Part shown: positions 23,634 to 36,174 of the stretch, piece after piece | Layout: each line of letters begins with the position of its first letter | Numbering within the stretch: position 1 is the first letter of the stretch | NCBI GenBank assembly: GCA_015146655.1 | Contig: VKHL01000093.1 | Span: 47,244-111,243 of the forward strand | Source of the DNA: Ochromonas danica | Lineage: Eukaryota; Sar; Chrysophyceae; Chromulinales; Chromulinaceae | Direction of reading: 5' to 3' | Length of the DNA: 64,000 nt | Position numbers and translations under genes: made by a program | Notes under the pieces: model-generated | Databases searched by the model: none | What the model was told of the DNA's origin: nothing | What the model saw: only the letters and a program-made list of their open reading frames with translations

Positions 23634-25031
23634 TAATGATTTTATACTGCCCAGATGAATTTGGACCAAGCGGGAAAGGACCGGCAGTTTTAACTTAAGA
23701 AAAACACTTGGAAACGTAATTCAGATTTTCAGATTTCAGGCTGCAACTATATATTACATACATAGAGGCTAGCTATCTGTCCGTCCATCCATGTGTTACT
23801 AGCCCCCAAACATTCATGTGTTGTGCTTTCATCAATTTTAACCGTTTTCTCGGTGTGCAGGCAGGGCAATCAATATCATCATAATCAGTCTGCAAGCCAA
23901 GTTTCAGCTACAAAAGTTCTCAGCTAGAATTCTGGCTGGCGTCTTTTTAGTGATTACAGTGCAATACTTTTTTATCCAACCTGACAGCGGCGCAGTTAAC
24001 TTTGTAGGTAAGAGCTGTAGTTCTTCTCGCCAGCTGCTTTTTTCGCCCTCGAGAGATCTTGAATGCCTATCATTTAGATATAAGGATTCTCGTCATCCTC
24101 AAACTCCGTATGGACAAGCCACCGCAACTATTGGTTAGACGATGACACCCCAACTGTTCGCTGCTGGCAGTTATGTGCTTAGCAGCAGTCAAGAGTGGTT
24201 CATACGACATATTGTTGCGTAGAGTACTACTTTATTTAAAAAGAACGGCAGGAGAAAAGAAGCTTAACGGAAAATCTTAGCGAAAATAATATACGGTTAT
24301 AATAATGTAAATAATATATGGTTTTGTCCGTTCGGACAAAATAATATTTTGCAAAAAGAAAGCGAAATCCCTAGTTCAAAAGCAGAACAAAAGCCTGAAG
24401 ATACAAGAGTACATATCCTGCAAAGATTTCGGCATCAAAAACGAGCCTCCTCCATCATTTTTGTTCACGACGAATTTCAGAACTCCTCTATCATTTGATA
24501 TTATTATTATTATTATCATTCTAGTTTTATTATTATTTTAAAAATGAAACTTACGTTTTATATTTATTCGCTCATGTCTGAGAACAAACTTGACTCTTGT
24601 GTTCTGTAGTCAACTTTAACGCATGTTAAAGAAGTTTGCCACAAACGGAACAACTTCCCTCTTTGGGTTGCATTTGTTTCTTGTCACGCGTCATGCTCTG
24701 GTTAACTTAATTAAGATGTTTAATTGTTTATGTGTTCGATCCTCATTTGATACCAGAATAAGATAAAACTGGAAAGAAGCAGCGCTCAATGGATTCCGCT
24801 GATCATCAGTACCATCCAAATCGAACACAAAACTCTCTCAATGCTGGTCGGTGGTGCAGCATACGGTTTGCCGCCAAGTATTTCTTTGGGAAAAGCTTGA
24901 AGGGGCAAAGATGAAAGAGACTTTTTATTTAGCTCCTCATGCAGAAATGCAACAAGAGATAATATTCGGCAGAATCCGTCATATTACAGGCATCATCAGT
25001 CAACAGACGTCTGTCTCACTATCGTGATTAT

Positions 25032-25854
25032 TCATTCTTGGGGTTTGTTTGTTTGTTCGCCTGCAGGCAGGCGTTTGATGATTTGCTGCCATACAAAAAA
25101 AGGATTTGTCTGTTGAGAATCAGAACCACCACATGAGAGTTGTTTGGCCGCAGGAATGCGACATTCTCGACCTTCATTGAGATACGAGTGTAGAGGCCAA
25201 TACGTGCAGTTCAATGACATGTTTTGCAAACAATTTCTTCCAAACTTTCTGTCGGTCAAGGGGCATTTAAGACGAGAACTAGTAAAGCGGCAAAGTGGTG
25301 TGTTATATTCATTGAATATCCCCATTTCTGGCATCCTTTCTAATAGTGGGCATTTTGGGTCTAATCCACTTCTACCCTTGCCCGTCTATTTCAATCGTAC
25401 TTCATCATTCTTCCATAGATACGAAATATGGTACCACCATCATTGCCATTCACAACAAATATCGCCGTACAGAGAGAGACATTATTAAACTTCCTTGTAA
25501 AGATCTCTTGATCGACGTGGCTTATTGAGCGCATTGAGATGACAGAGAGAGAAAGAGAGGCAGAGAGAGTTTGTTGCAAAGACTGTCGCTGACATATAAT
25601 TAGATGAATCGTCTGCAACAAATTTCTGCATTGAGCACTGGAGTCTCCCAGCATTAAACATTGAACTTAGTTTTTGACCTCCTTCTTGCGATAATTCTTT
25701 CAACGAAAAACAAACACAGCAGGGTAATCGCTGAAAAGAAAATCATGCATTTATTAAATGCTGATGGAAGGAAGCAACAATAGGGGGTTTGATTTACGTT
25801 TCAGAATACGTTATCACAACAACAACCAATTTCTCCGTTTTCTTCGTCGCTCAT
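25032..25854 (-). CDS. Candidate small Cys-rich protein, four exons (tentative)
   Basis: I do not recognise this protein and the model is tentative. Exons 25810-25854, 25594-25730, 25435-25520 and 25032-25360 join in frame over introns of 79, 73 and 74 nt, the size usual in this window, giving about 198 residues. The second intron has a long pyrimidine tract before its acceptor. The third donor could instead be at 25422. The product starts 'MSDEENGEIGCCCDN' and is rich in cysteine (about 14), with spaced Cys in the last exon ('CPLTDRKFGRNCLQ', 'SLNCTYWPL', 'GRECRIP'). There is no signal peptide or domain I can name. Freedom in choosing sites means a chance assembly is possible. Confidence 0.3.
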
Positions 25855-26535
25855 CTCATTTTTCTCTTTTAATTAAAGCCAACCGGGGCCAAGCTCATAA
25901 TTCAGTGGGAGAGTGGCAAGCATCGCATAAGAAGTAGCGATCAATCTGTCAAAACCAAGCTTCTCGATATATAACTGTTTGTTGAAGATATAATTAACAT
26001 CTCAGTAACTACTGCTGCTCTTCTTTCTTTTTATATGTTTTTGCACTCCGCAATTTCTTACTCAATCTGTAAGATTTATCAATTCATTTTCAAGTGTATT
26101 TGTTGTATTTTTGCAGTATGAGATAATGTATCCATAGCATGATAATTTATAATTACTACTTCTCCACATCTGAACGATGCGCCTTTTGTCCTCAGATGAC
26201 GACTGACTGACTTCTGAACATTGGCCAGGTCGCAAAAACGAGTGAGTCGATCCACATTACTGGATATTCATTTTCATGTTTATGTTTCTTGTATATCAAT
26301 CAATAAAGCACGCACGCATTTTATAATTGCAAACAAAAATATAGGATGTTTAATTTTTGAACCATCAGCTCAAGTTAAGTGCTTCCCAACCAGTGGACTG
26401 TCATTCACATCAGCATCGTATTTTTGTTACTCTGTCTCGACAACATTCATCGTTCTAGTATGCTGTACGAGTATCACCACAGCATTTGCAGTCATTTTTT
26501 GGAAAACCCGCTTTCCACGGTTGTTTAGCAGTCCT

Positions 26536-26703
26536 GTACAACTTTTTTCGTTTTTCGGAGTTTCGGACGCTCAAAACTGTTGTGTGGTCTAACGCGTGGG
26601 GAAAATAAACTAATCTGCTGTATGCAGACAAGGTCAGAAAAAAACTTTAACTTTAACTTTACAGAAACGCGTCCGAAACTCCGAAAAACGAAAAAAGTTG
26701 TAC
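26536..26703. repeat. Perfect 35-bp inverted repeat with 98-bp spacer
   Basis: The arm at 26536-26570 is exactly the reverse complement of 26669-26703 (35 of 35). The arms contain CGTTTTTCGGAGTTTCGGAC. The spacer (26571-26668) includes three copies of AACTTT in tandem near 26648-26660. The right arm ends 74 bp before the start of the Chk2-like kinase. It could be a foldback (MITE-like) element or the source of a hairpin RNA; no target-site duplication is clear at the outer ends. Confidence 0.9.
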
Positions 26704-26777
26704 CCTCTGTTATGTTAATGATGGACCGGTTTTTCGAAATCAAATTGAAATATCTTGCTGGCGTGGTCTTGAGTTAA

Positions 26778-28078
26778 ATGGAGGGCAAACGATCTTTCAA
26801 TGAGCTCTACTGTCTAAATCATCGACTAGGCTCAGGTATGTCGGCAGAAGTCTTCCACTGCACACAATTGGCGACGGGAAAAGAGTTTGCGGTGAAAGTG
26901 ATAGACTTGAAGAAGATGGCTCTAGCACATGCTGTTTCCGTCTCTCCATCACAAGATATTCTTCGTGAAGCTCAGTTAATGAGACAACTGGATCATGTGA
27001 GCAATTTCCACGCGCTGAATTTTCCCATCCCTTCACAAACTTGATCTCCCTTGTAGATCAATATCGTATCATTGGAAGATGCCTTTTGTACCACTGAGCA
27101 TGCATATATGGTTTTGGAGCTTCTTAGTGGAGGAGATCTGCTAGATCGCATCATCAAAAGAGAAAGGTGTGCGTTGATGGCTTCTGTTAGAAATGGTTAG
27201 CTTAACCAGATGCATGATGTGTGCCTGTAGGTACGAGGAACAATTTGCACGTCAAGTTGTGCGTCAATTGGTGTCTGCATTGGCATATCTACATTCTCTC
27301 GAGATTGTACACAGGTAACAACTATCGATGAAGGTGCCCCTCAAGACTTGGCTAGATATAATTTACTTTCTTTTGGCCTTTAGAGACATCAAGCCGGAGA
27401 ACATTCTGCTTGTGAGTGAAGATGACGATATCACTGTCAAGCTGACTGACTTTGGTCTAGCCAAAAGACCGCACGCATTTTGGGGACTGAAGACGTTTTG
27501 TGGAACTCCACAGTATTTCGCTCCTGAGGTACGTATATATATAACCTTGCATTGTCGAGTCGGATCGTGATGTTGTCTGAAAAACAACTTTTGTTCAGGT
27601 GTGGAAGAGTTATTTAGCTGGTCCTTCGAATGCATCTGGATATAATAAAGCGGTTGATATCTGGAGCCTCGGCGTTGTTTCGTTTGTATTGCTGAGTGGT
27701 AGTTTGCCCTTTCAAGAGGATCATCTCATCAGTCAGTTGGAAAGATCTGAATTCGACTGCGGTGGTCCTGAGTGGACTAATGTTTCTCCTATTGCCGTAG
27801 ACTTCATACGTAGCTTGCTTGTGGCTGATCCAGCCATTCGTCCACCAATCGAGCAAGTGGCTAATCATCCCTGGCTATGTGATGTATCTCCTGCCGTCTT
27901 TCTATCTCCACCGAGAACGATGGCGCAGACTGATCAATGCCAAAAGCCTCCCTTGCTACCCTATCAGTGTATGCTATCCCAAGGACAAAATAGAAAGGGC
28001 TTAAAACGCTCTCGCAAACCTCCTCTCCGAGCTCCCGTTACATCCTTGGCTCGAGCTTTGACTGCCTCACCGACATAA
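26778..28078 (+). CDS. Chk2/CaMK-like Ser/Thr protein kinase without FHA domain
   Basis: Five exons (26778-26996, 27057-27166, 27231-27314, 27384-27528, 27599-28078) encode 345 residues. The kinase domain covers nearly the whole chain: glycine loop '[12 protein letters not shown]', Lys in 'FAVKVID', '[14 protein letters not shown]', catalytic '[11 protein letters not shown]' (about 138-148), 'LTDFGLAKR' and '[12 protein letters not shown]'. A Chk2-like insert follows, then '[20 protein letters not shown]'. The '[13 protein letters not shown]' string and basic tail 'KRSRKPP' resemble Chk2/Rad53, a DNA-damage checkpoint kinase, but the FHA domain that defines that family is absent. It may be another CaMK-group kinase. 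The domain fills the chain from residue 5, leaving no room for FHA unless an upstream exon lies in the gene-poor region. Confidence 0.88.
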
Positions 28079-28171
28079 AACCGATGTATCGCGTATTGGA
28101 TTGACATTTACACAAACTGGTATCTAGTCTACGTGAGACAAACCAAGGTTTGTTGCGGGGATGGCTTATGT

Positions 28172-28274
28172 CTTAGAGTCTAAGGACCTGCCATTATTAG
28201 ACACATAATGGCAGGATGTCGCGAAAAGTCGTTATATGGATGATAACAACGGTATAACGGCTCTAAAAAGAGCC
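28172..28274. other. Cluster of hairpins between two convergent genes
   Basis: Four stem-loops lie between the kinase stop (28078) and the carboxypeptidase stop (28287): CTTAGA/TCTAAG at 28172-28184; an 11-bp perfect stem CCTGCCATTAT/ATAATGGCAGG at 28187-28215 with a 7-nt loop; CGTTATA/TATAACG near 28229-28258; and GGCTCT/AGAGCC at 28259-28274 with an AAAA loop. Both transcripts would carry these in their 3' ends. A role in 3'-end formation or a small structured RNA is possible; neither is shown. Confidence 0.6.
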
Positions 28275-28286
28275 AAACATGAATGT

Positions 28287-29711
28287 CTAATAGAAAGGCC
28301 TGTTTTGAATAAAAGTGTTCAATAAAGCAAGGGCAGCTTGTGGTTGGTCCATTGGAACCATATGTCCTGCAGCGTACACTTGCAAGAAAGTCAAGCTTCC
28401 ACCTCCACGCTTGGCCAAAGCAGAACGCACCATGCCACCATTGACAGCGTTGCTGTTGCTATCTTGATACGTCCAAGTATGGTCACCAGCACCATTGAAA
28501 TCTTTTTTACCAGTCCAACTAAGCTCCAGTGTCCACGCTTTGTTGCCCATCCTATATATCAGAGTAAAAGTGCAATAAAGTAAAATCCCGAACATAAATT
28601 TTATTCTCACTCACCAATTGCAAATGAAATCGACATCGCCAGCGTAAATGAGAACGTGGATACCATTCTCAAGAAGAGGAATGAGATCTTGCTGGTAATC
28701 CCTCATCCAATCGCTCATGAACATGGCATTGACTCCATTGTTACAGCTCTGCCACTTGTCCACCTCATCGCTTACATGCAGTGCTTGGCGAGTAGAGGGC
28801 AGGTTGAGGAACGTATCCACATTAGTAAAGTTGTAGCAAAGATCACTGTCTCCACAAGGTACTCGAATATCATAAGGGTTGAGACCTGTGTTGTAGTAAG
28901 GAGTGGTCTCAAAGAGGTTGCAATAAGAATAGGCGATTTCACAAGCATCAGAAGAAAGTTGGCAGGCTTGTCCAAGGTGCTTGCAAGCGGATAGATGCTT
29001 TTCCATCTTTTCATAAGTTTCCTCGCTAACACACTTAATTCCATAGGTGTTATTGTTGGCCATTTGAGGATAGTATTGATATTGGATGACAGGATCAGTG
29101 AGGCCATTGCCCACACCGACACCATGCAAGTTGATGTAAGAGCCTTCCTGATTCTTGTTACCTCGGTAGATGCGATTAGCAACAGCAGGTGCATAATGAC
29201 CGCCGAAGCTTTCACCAAAGATGTAAAGCTCCAACTTGGCGTACTCTGGATGGGCAGCGAGGAACTCCAGCACGAAATGGTACATATCCTCAGCGACAGC
29301 CGTCTCGTTATGATCGACCTTCGCGCCATAGGAGAATCCAACACCAGCAGGCTGGTCAACCCAAATAACATTAGCATTGGAGTTCCAAGAGTAAGGGTTG
29401 TTCTTGGTGGTGACCCCATCATCGTTCACCGCGCAAGGCCCATTCTCAGTTAGCAGAGCCAGTTGAGATGAGCAGCCAGGGCCACCAGTCATCCAAATAA
29501 TCAAAGGATCGGAAGAAGGACTCGCCCTGGATTCAAAAAACCAATAGAAATAGTTCTTTTCGAAAGTGTCTGAGACAGAAAAGTAGCCAGATAAGCTCTT
29601 CACACTTGCGTCGCACAAGGAAGATGACACTGGCTCATCCTTTAGCTTATGTGTAGCTCCAAATACAGAATAAATCAAACTTAAAATGAAGAATAGGCGA
29701 ATGGTCGTCAT
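28287..29711 (-). CDS. Serine carboxypeptidase (peptidase family S10), secretory
   Basis: Two exons, 28615-29711 and 28287-28551, joined across a 63-nt intron at 'ICNW/MGNK'; 453 residues. It removes C-terminal amino acids in an acidic compartment such as the vacuole or lysosome, or outside the cell. The ATG at 29711 is followed by a clear signal peptide (about 1-19, 'MTTIRLFFILSLIYSVFGA'). The substrate pocket 'MTGGPGCSSQLALLTENGPC' and catalytic triad are visible: Ser168 in 'GESFGGHYAP', Asp361 in 'AGDVDFICNW' and His429 in 'AAGHMVPMDQP'. Upstream in-frame codons exist but would bury the signal peptide, so I kept 29711. The gene is divergent from the PH-RGS gene, with 207 bp between starts. 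Confidence 0.96.
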
Positions 29712-29918
29712 ATTTTCGCTTGGAGCTCCCAGGAGAATATTTTGGATCCGAAGGAGAAGATGGGTGGGTGCTGGAGAGGAATTTCGGTTTATCAGATTTC
29801 CGGATTTTCGAAAATCAAGCTGGATCTCCCACGCATCATAACAAGCATGAAAGCCAGATATGTCCAAGGGAGAATGGATTTTATGTTGTAACCGTGTGTT
29901 ATCGTCTAGAATAGCCCC

Positions 29919-32665
29919 ATGTCTCGCTCATCTCAAACTGTTCAATCAATACAAGAATCACTGTTTTGGGAAGTATCGGGTCAAGCCGTCTTACAAGGAC
30001 GATTGTTGCGTCGCAACGAGCGCAGCCGGAAGGACTTCTGGAGGTATTTCTTCTTCTCTTCGCACACTCATCGTTGCAATCTCCAACCTGTTCGTTCTTG
30101 TTGCTGAGTTAGGGAGGAGTGGGTGGTTCTGACCAACAACGCTCTGTGGTATTTTCCCTTCCCTGGAGAAGGCACTGACCCTGGTAGCCATGTCGTCAAT
30201 ACGTCGGCACCAGTCGTCTACGATTTCGCTCTTTTTCATTCTATCTCCCCGCACTTTATGGATGCAACTACCTTTTCAATCACTTTCCATCACCACAATG
30301 AGGTCGACTACACCCAAGACTGCTTCCGCGGTCGACAAGCCCTGGAGGCTAAGAAGTGGATGGAGGCGTTGGCATACATGTTTGAGCCGCGCCTCTCCAT
30401 GCAGCAGACACCTTACATGGTACAGCGTGACGATACCAATCGGATTCTTGCTTCCATTGACTCTGTCATAGGCGATTATGCTCGTCTCTCGGCGGTAGAT
30501 TGTATTGACCAAGCAGAGCGACGCTACAGAACCTTCGAGGGAGTGCTGCAAACCCCTTCCCTACATGATTGCTTTAGAAAATTCATTCGAGAGAGGAGTG
30601 CTGAGCGCCTTCTCATGTTTTGGGAGTATGCTGAAGACTATCGACGAGGCCATCCTAAATCCACTCGTCCCTATGTAACATCATCTTTTTCCAGCCAGGC
30701 ACGGTGTCCCTCGGGAGGAGATAGAGCGTGGGAGCTCGCTATTCGACAAACATTTTTCGGGTTACACTCACCTTATCGATTGCCCACTTTTATTGAGGAG
30801 AAGAGTCAACTGGGTGAAGGGCCAGATGCATTCGTAGGTGCTCAGCGCCAAGTGCTGCGAGTGCTTGGTGGATTCTATAGTGCCCTAAGAGCTCAACCTT
30901 CTTTCTTGCGAGCCTGTCTGCAAATGCATCTCACAAAGCGCACTCAATGGAATAAGAGGAAACCGTTGTCAACCAAAACTGAGACGACAGTTCGTAGTAG
31001 ATTTTTTGGCTTTCTATCTTCTTCTGGCCCATTCAACTTTTCGGCTTCATCAACAAATTCGCGTGAAGGAGCCCTTGTGAGCACACCTGCATCATCCTCG
31101 GGGTTTACGCAGGAGTTAAATGACCTGCGAGAGACTCTACTGAGAGATTCGAGAGCTCTACGGTCTCTGCCGATTTGGTGGTGGCAGAATGACGTTTGCC
31201 ATAGTGATATTGATCCATTGGAGGACCGCGAGAACGATCTGCATTTAAGCATCTCTTTAGATGCTGAGGGACAGAGTAGTCTCGCGGATTACGAAGGAAA
31301 TAATGCCTCGTGGCTGTCCGTCTCTGTGGTGAGCAATGCTAATATCAGTCACCCTTGAACGCCATTTTGTGATCAATTCAATGTTTGGCATAGGGAGATC
31401 TTATCCGGCCGTATATTGAGAGGCGAAATGATGAAGAACTAACCACGGAAACATTTGTGGAGGAAGAGGACGAGCATTTGGGTACCATGCGCGATTCGTC
31501 AGGGAACTGGGATGATCGTTATAATAGCGACTTGCCCTCTTTTCAGAGAGATCTCGTCAAGATGCAAAAGCAGTTGTTGTCTGCGGCAGAACCGCCTGAC
31601 AGCGTCGCAATCTTCAGCCAAGCTGTCAGCAGCACCTTGAGATCTTCTCGCGCGGTGCTCATCAGCACGGTATCACTGGTTTATTTTCCAAGACCATCCA
31701 AACAACGAAATTCTTCTTATTTTAAACCGGCTCCCAGACTGAGTTTTGACACTAACAGTGCTGCGACCAGCAGTGTTGAAAATGGACATTTCGAGGCTAG
31801 AGAGAGCTATTCGTCCAAGTCCGCCTTCTCTATTTCGGGGTCTGATATAATCTTTGTCGAAGGACGTGATGGAAATCAAGCAGTAGTGCCTGGACTGGGA
31901 TCAGGGCCGGGTCAACCAGTGCGCCTTTTGGCTATTGCCACCATGGCGTTGGGGATGTCAAGTTTGTTTCTGTTGGATCATGCCACTTCGAGGATATTGA
32001 AGTATTTTCGTCTCTCGGAGGTAGCTCGTCTTGGACCATCGAGTCGCAGTCCTCTAGCAATGGATCTCATCGATGATGAAGGAGCGTGCTGGCAACTGTT
32101 CCCAGAGGCTGCAGATGAAGTTGATCGCCAATTGTTGCGAGATCGATGGTTGCAAACTTTGTGGTGCCTATGTCGGCCTCCTGCTGCATCAGTCTTTACA
32201 GTTGTCAAGCGAGGACTGTTGCAGAAGAAAGGACAGGTCTACACTTCTTTTCGTCCACGTTTGTTCGAGCTTGGCTCCGATCTTAAATTGCGGTATTACA
32301 AGAGCGACAACCTTTCAAGCTATCAAGGACACATTGACCTTCTTCTTTTGGATCGATTCACAATGGCCAAGAAGGGCGATGTGACGCGATTTGATCAGCT
32401 TATCTGTCTAAGCATGAATCGTCTCAATCGCTTATGGGTGCTGAAAGCTTCCTCTGATGCTGAAGCAGAGGCTTGGTTGGTTGCTCTTGACGATCTTCTG
32501 CGCTTGTGGGGGCCGAAAGGCCGATTAGCCAACAATTCCTCGCTGAGAGGAGAGTCAACATGGAGTGATGAAGAGGGTGATGCGGATGAAGAAGAAGGAG
32601 AAGAAGAGGAAGGAGAAGAAGAAGGGGATCGTTTAGATAATCGTGACTCACTACTCTCGCGATGA
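29919..32665 (+). CDS. RGS-domain protein with three PH-like domains
   Basis: Three exons (29919-30043, 30113-31328, 31394-32665) encode 870 residues. A PH domain (about 22-125) starts 'VLQGRLLRRNERSRKDFW' and continues across the first intron into 'EEWVVLTNNALWYF'. The RGS domain (about 155-290) opens 'FEGVLQTPSLHDCFRKFI', 'AERLLMFWEYAEDY'. RGS domains speed GTP hydrolysis by G-alpha subunits. The second half has a diverged PH-like segment (about 505-705, split by a Ser-rich loop) and a clear PH domain (about 718-818: 'VKRGLLQKKGQVYTSFRPRL'). The tail is a run of Asp/Glu. The likely role is a membrane-recruited regulator of heterotrimeric G-protein signalling (inference from domains). Confidence 0.87.
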
Positions 32666-32872
32666 TAGACTTGACCGTTGTGTATACACTGTATTATCTT
32701 AAATTTGTTATTCTTTGGCGGATAAACGGTTGAAAATGTTTGTTGCATAAAGTTGGGTGACCACAAAAGTACAGCGATAATGTTTGGATAGGGCCAATAT
32801 TACATAATATCAGCGAAATACAATCATTCTATTTTTTGGATTGGGACAGCAAAGATCAGTGAGATATGCGAT

Positions 32873-33683
32873 ATGTATCCTCTCCAGCCTTCCAGATTTC
32901 TAGATTTGGAGTTGACATTGACATCGACATTGACAATGTTCTCCCAACCTTTTCCAACTGAATGCGAAAGAGTTCTTCTGGTCACTGCACATCCAGATGA
33001 TGAAGTTATGTTCTTCTCACCGTTTCTCGAAGCATATCGATCCTCAAACAGCGCCATTGTCTCCATTTTGTGCCTATCCACTGGCAACGATGACGGCTTG
33101 GGAGAGAAAAGAAAGATAGAGCTCCAGCAATGCGTTAAATATTATGGCATTGAATCCCAGCATGTATTTATCATAGATCATCCAAATCTTCAAGACGGAA
33201 TGGCCAACCATTGGTCACCGGAAGTAATCGCGGAGATCTATCAGGATCATGTCAATGTGCTTCGACCTGATCTGGTGAATGATTGTTTCTCGCCACCTGA
33301 ATGCCTCTCAATAGCAAACCTCATTAGTTGTGTGTTGTCGTCAGGTGGTAACGTTCGATGACTATGGGGTGTCCGGTCATCCCAACCATATCGCCGTCTA
33401 TCAGGGCGTGCGCTTGGCGACTCTCCGCTCAAGTGGTGAAAATCTCCCCAAACATGTTTTAAAGCTCTGTAGTAAGCCTTTGATCAGAAAATTCTGGGGC
33501 GTGTTTGACGTACCATTGTCTTTCTTGTGCGATGAGACTATGCTTGTGGTGAATGGACAACCGTGGCGGACAGCTCTGGCATTTGCCCAACATACCAGTC
33601 AAATGCTAGTCTATCGACAAGCATTCATCCTTCTTTCTTCATTCACCTATATAAACTCCTTTCGCCATATTCTAGACGAATAA
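32873..33683 (+). CDS. PIGL: PIG-L-type N-acetylglucosaminylphosphatidylinositol deacetylase
   Basis: Two exons, 32873-33274 and 33345-33683, with a 70-nt intron in phase 0; 246 residues. PIG-L removes acetyl from GlcNAc-PI, the second step of GPI-anchor synthesis at the ER. Motifs: the metal-binding 'TAHPDDEVMFF', 'LCLSTGNDDGLGEKRKIEL', 'TFDDYGVSGHPNHIAVYQG'. Family members usually start with one membrane helix; none is obvious here. Two starts are possible. Between the ATG at 32873 and the next in-frame ATG at 32936 lies a simple (TTGACA/TCGACA)n repeat coding Leu-Thr units, so the second ATG, six residues before the fold, may be the true one. The gene is 207 bp downstream of the RGS gene, same strand. 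Confidence 0.9.
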
Positions 33684-33727
33684 TTGCTCTATTGTTTCAA
33701 TTATATACACAGAAGCTAATCGATTGT

Positions 33728-35786
<2,059 letters not shown>

Positions 35787-36174
35787 GGTCGAAGCGATGT
35801 TGACTGCCACTTGCTTGTGCCCCACGCATCGCCACAACTCTTATCCCCCAAATAGCTAACTTTAGGCTCTGGAATCTGTAATCTGTGAGGGGGTGAAGAA
35901 AAATAATTGTAATTATCGTAATGGATTCAACTAAGTTCTTAACTATTGAGTCTTCATTGCTTGTCTACAAAGCAGAATTGCTCCAGCACATCATGCGAAC
36001 AAACTAACAAATTGATCTGCAACTTCATCACATCTCTACATACAAAATTAGAGGTGCTGGTCTCCTTGCGAAGCATTGTTCTCGTGCACGACACATAAAA
36101 TTGCATCCCCAACTTGAGCAAGTAATTCTGGTAAGCTCGCACACACAATCTCCTCCGGCAAGACGAGCGAGAAT
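35787..36174. other. Intergenic region, SPCA 3' end to ProRS promoter
   Basis: 388 bp between two genes on the minus strand. It should hold the Ca/Mn ATPase 3' UTR and the ProRS promoter and 5' UTR. I see no ORF, repeat or RNA gene that stands out. Confidence 0.4.

Larger units (their letters stand above)
23634..26777. other. Gene-poor 3.1-kb region between PP2A and the Chk2-like kinase
   Basis: AT-rich compared with its surroundings and without any long confident ORF. Contents seen: a 9-bp-arm hairpin at 24322-24341 (TTTTGTCCG/CGGACAAAA); ATT repeats at about 24500-24540; a 41-codon ORF at 24789-24914; a CT/AG-rich tract near 25540-25570; the candidate spliced gene at 25032-25854; and a perfect inverted repeat at 26536-26703. 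A weaker candidate on the + strand is an exon pair, 23861-24007 and 24078-24145, that joins in frame over a 70-nt GT-AG intron but lacks a start exon. On the - strand, 25875-25995 also reads in a protein-like way. Both strands look partly coding by eye here, so I do not assign these. Confidence 0.4.

Noticed and set aside
24500-24540. ATT repeats as a possible CRISPR-like or centromeric array
   Set aside because: A simple microsatellite with no spaced unit; no array structure.
24789-24914. 41-codon ORF in the gene-poor region
   Set aside because: Begins with ATG and looks protein-like, but no partner exon, motif or context supports it.
26221-26592. 123-codon open frame on the + strand beside the inverted repeat
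   Set aside because: No ATG start, no motif, and it runs into the inverted repeat; antisense frames look equally plausible.
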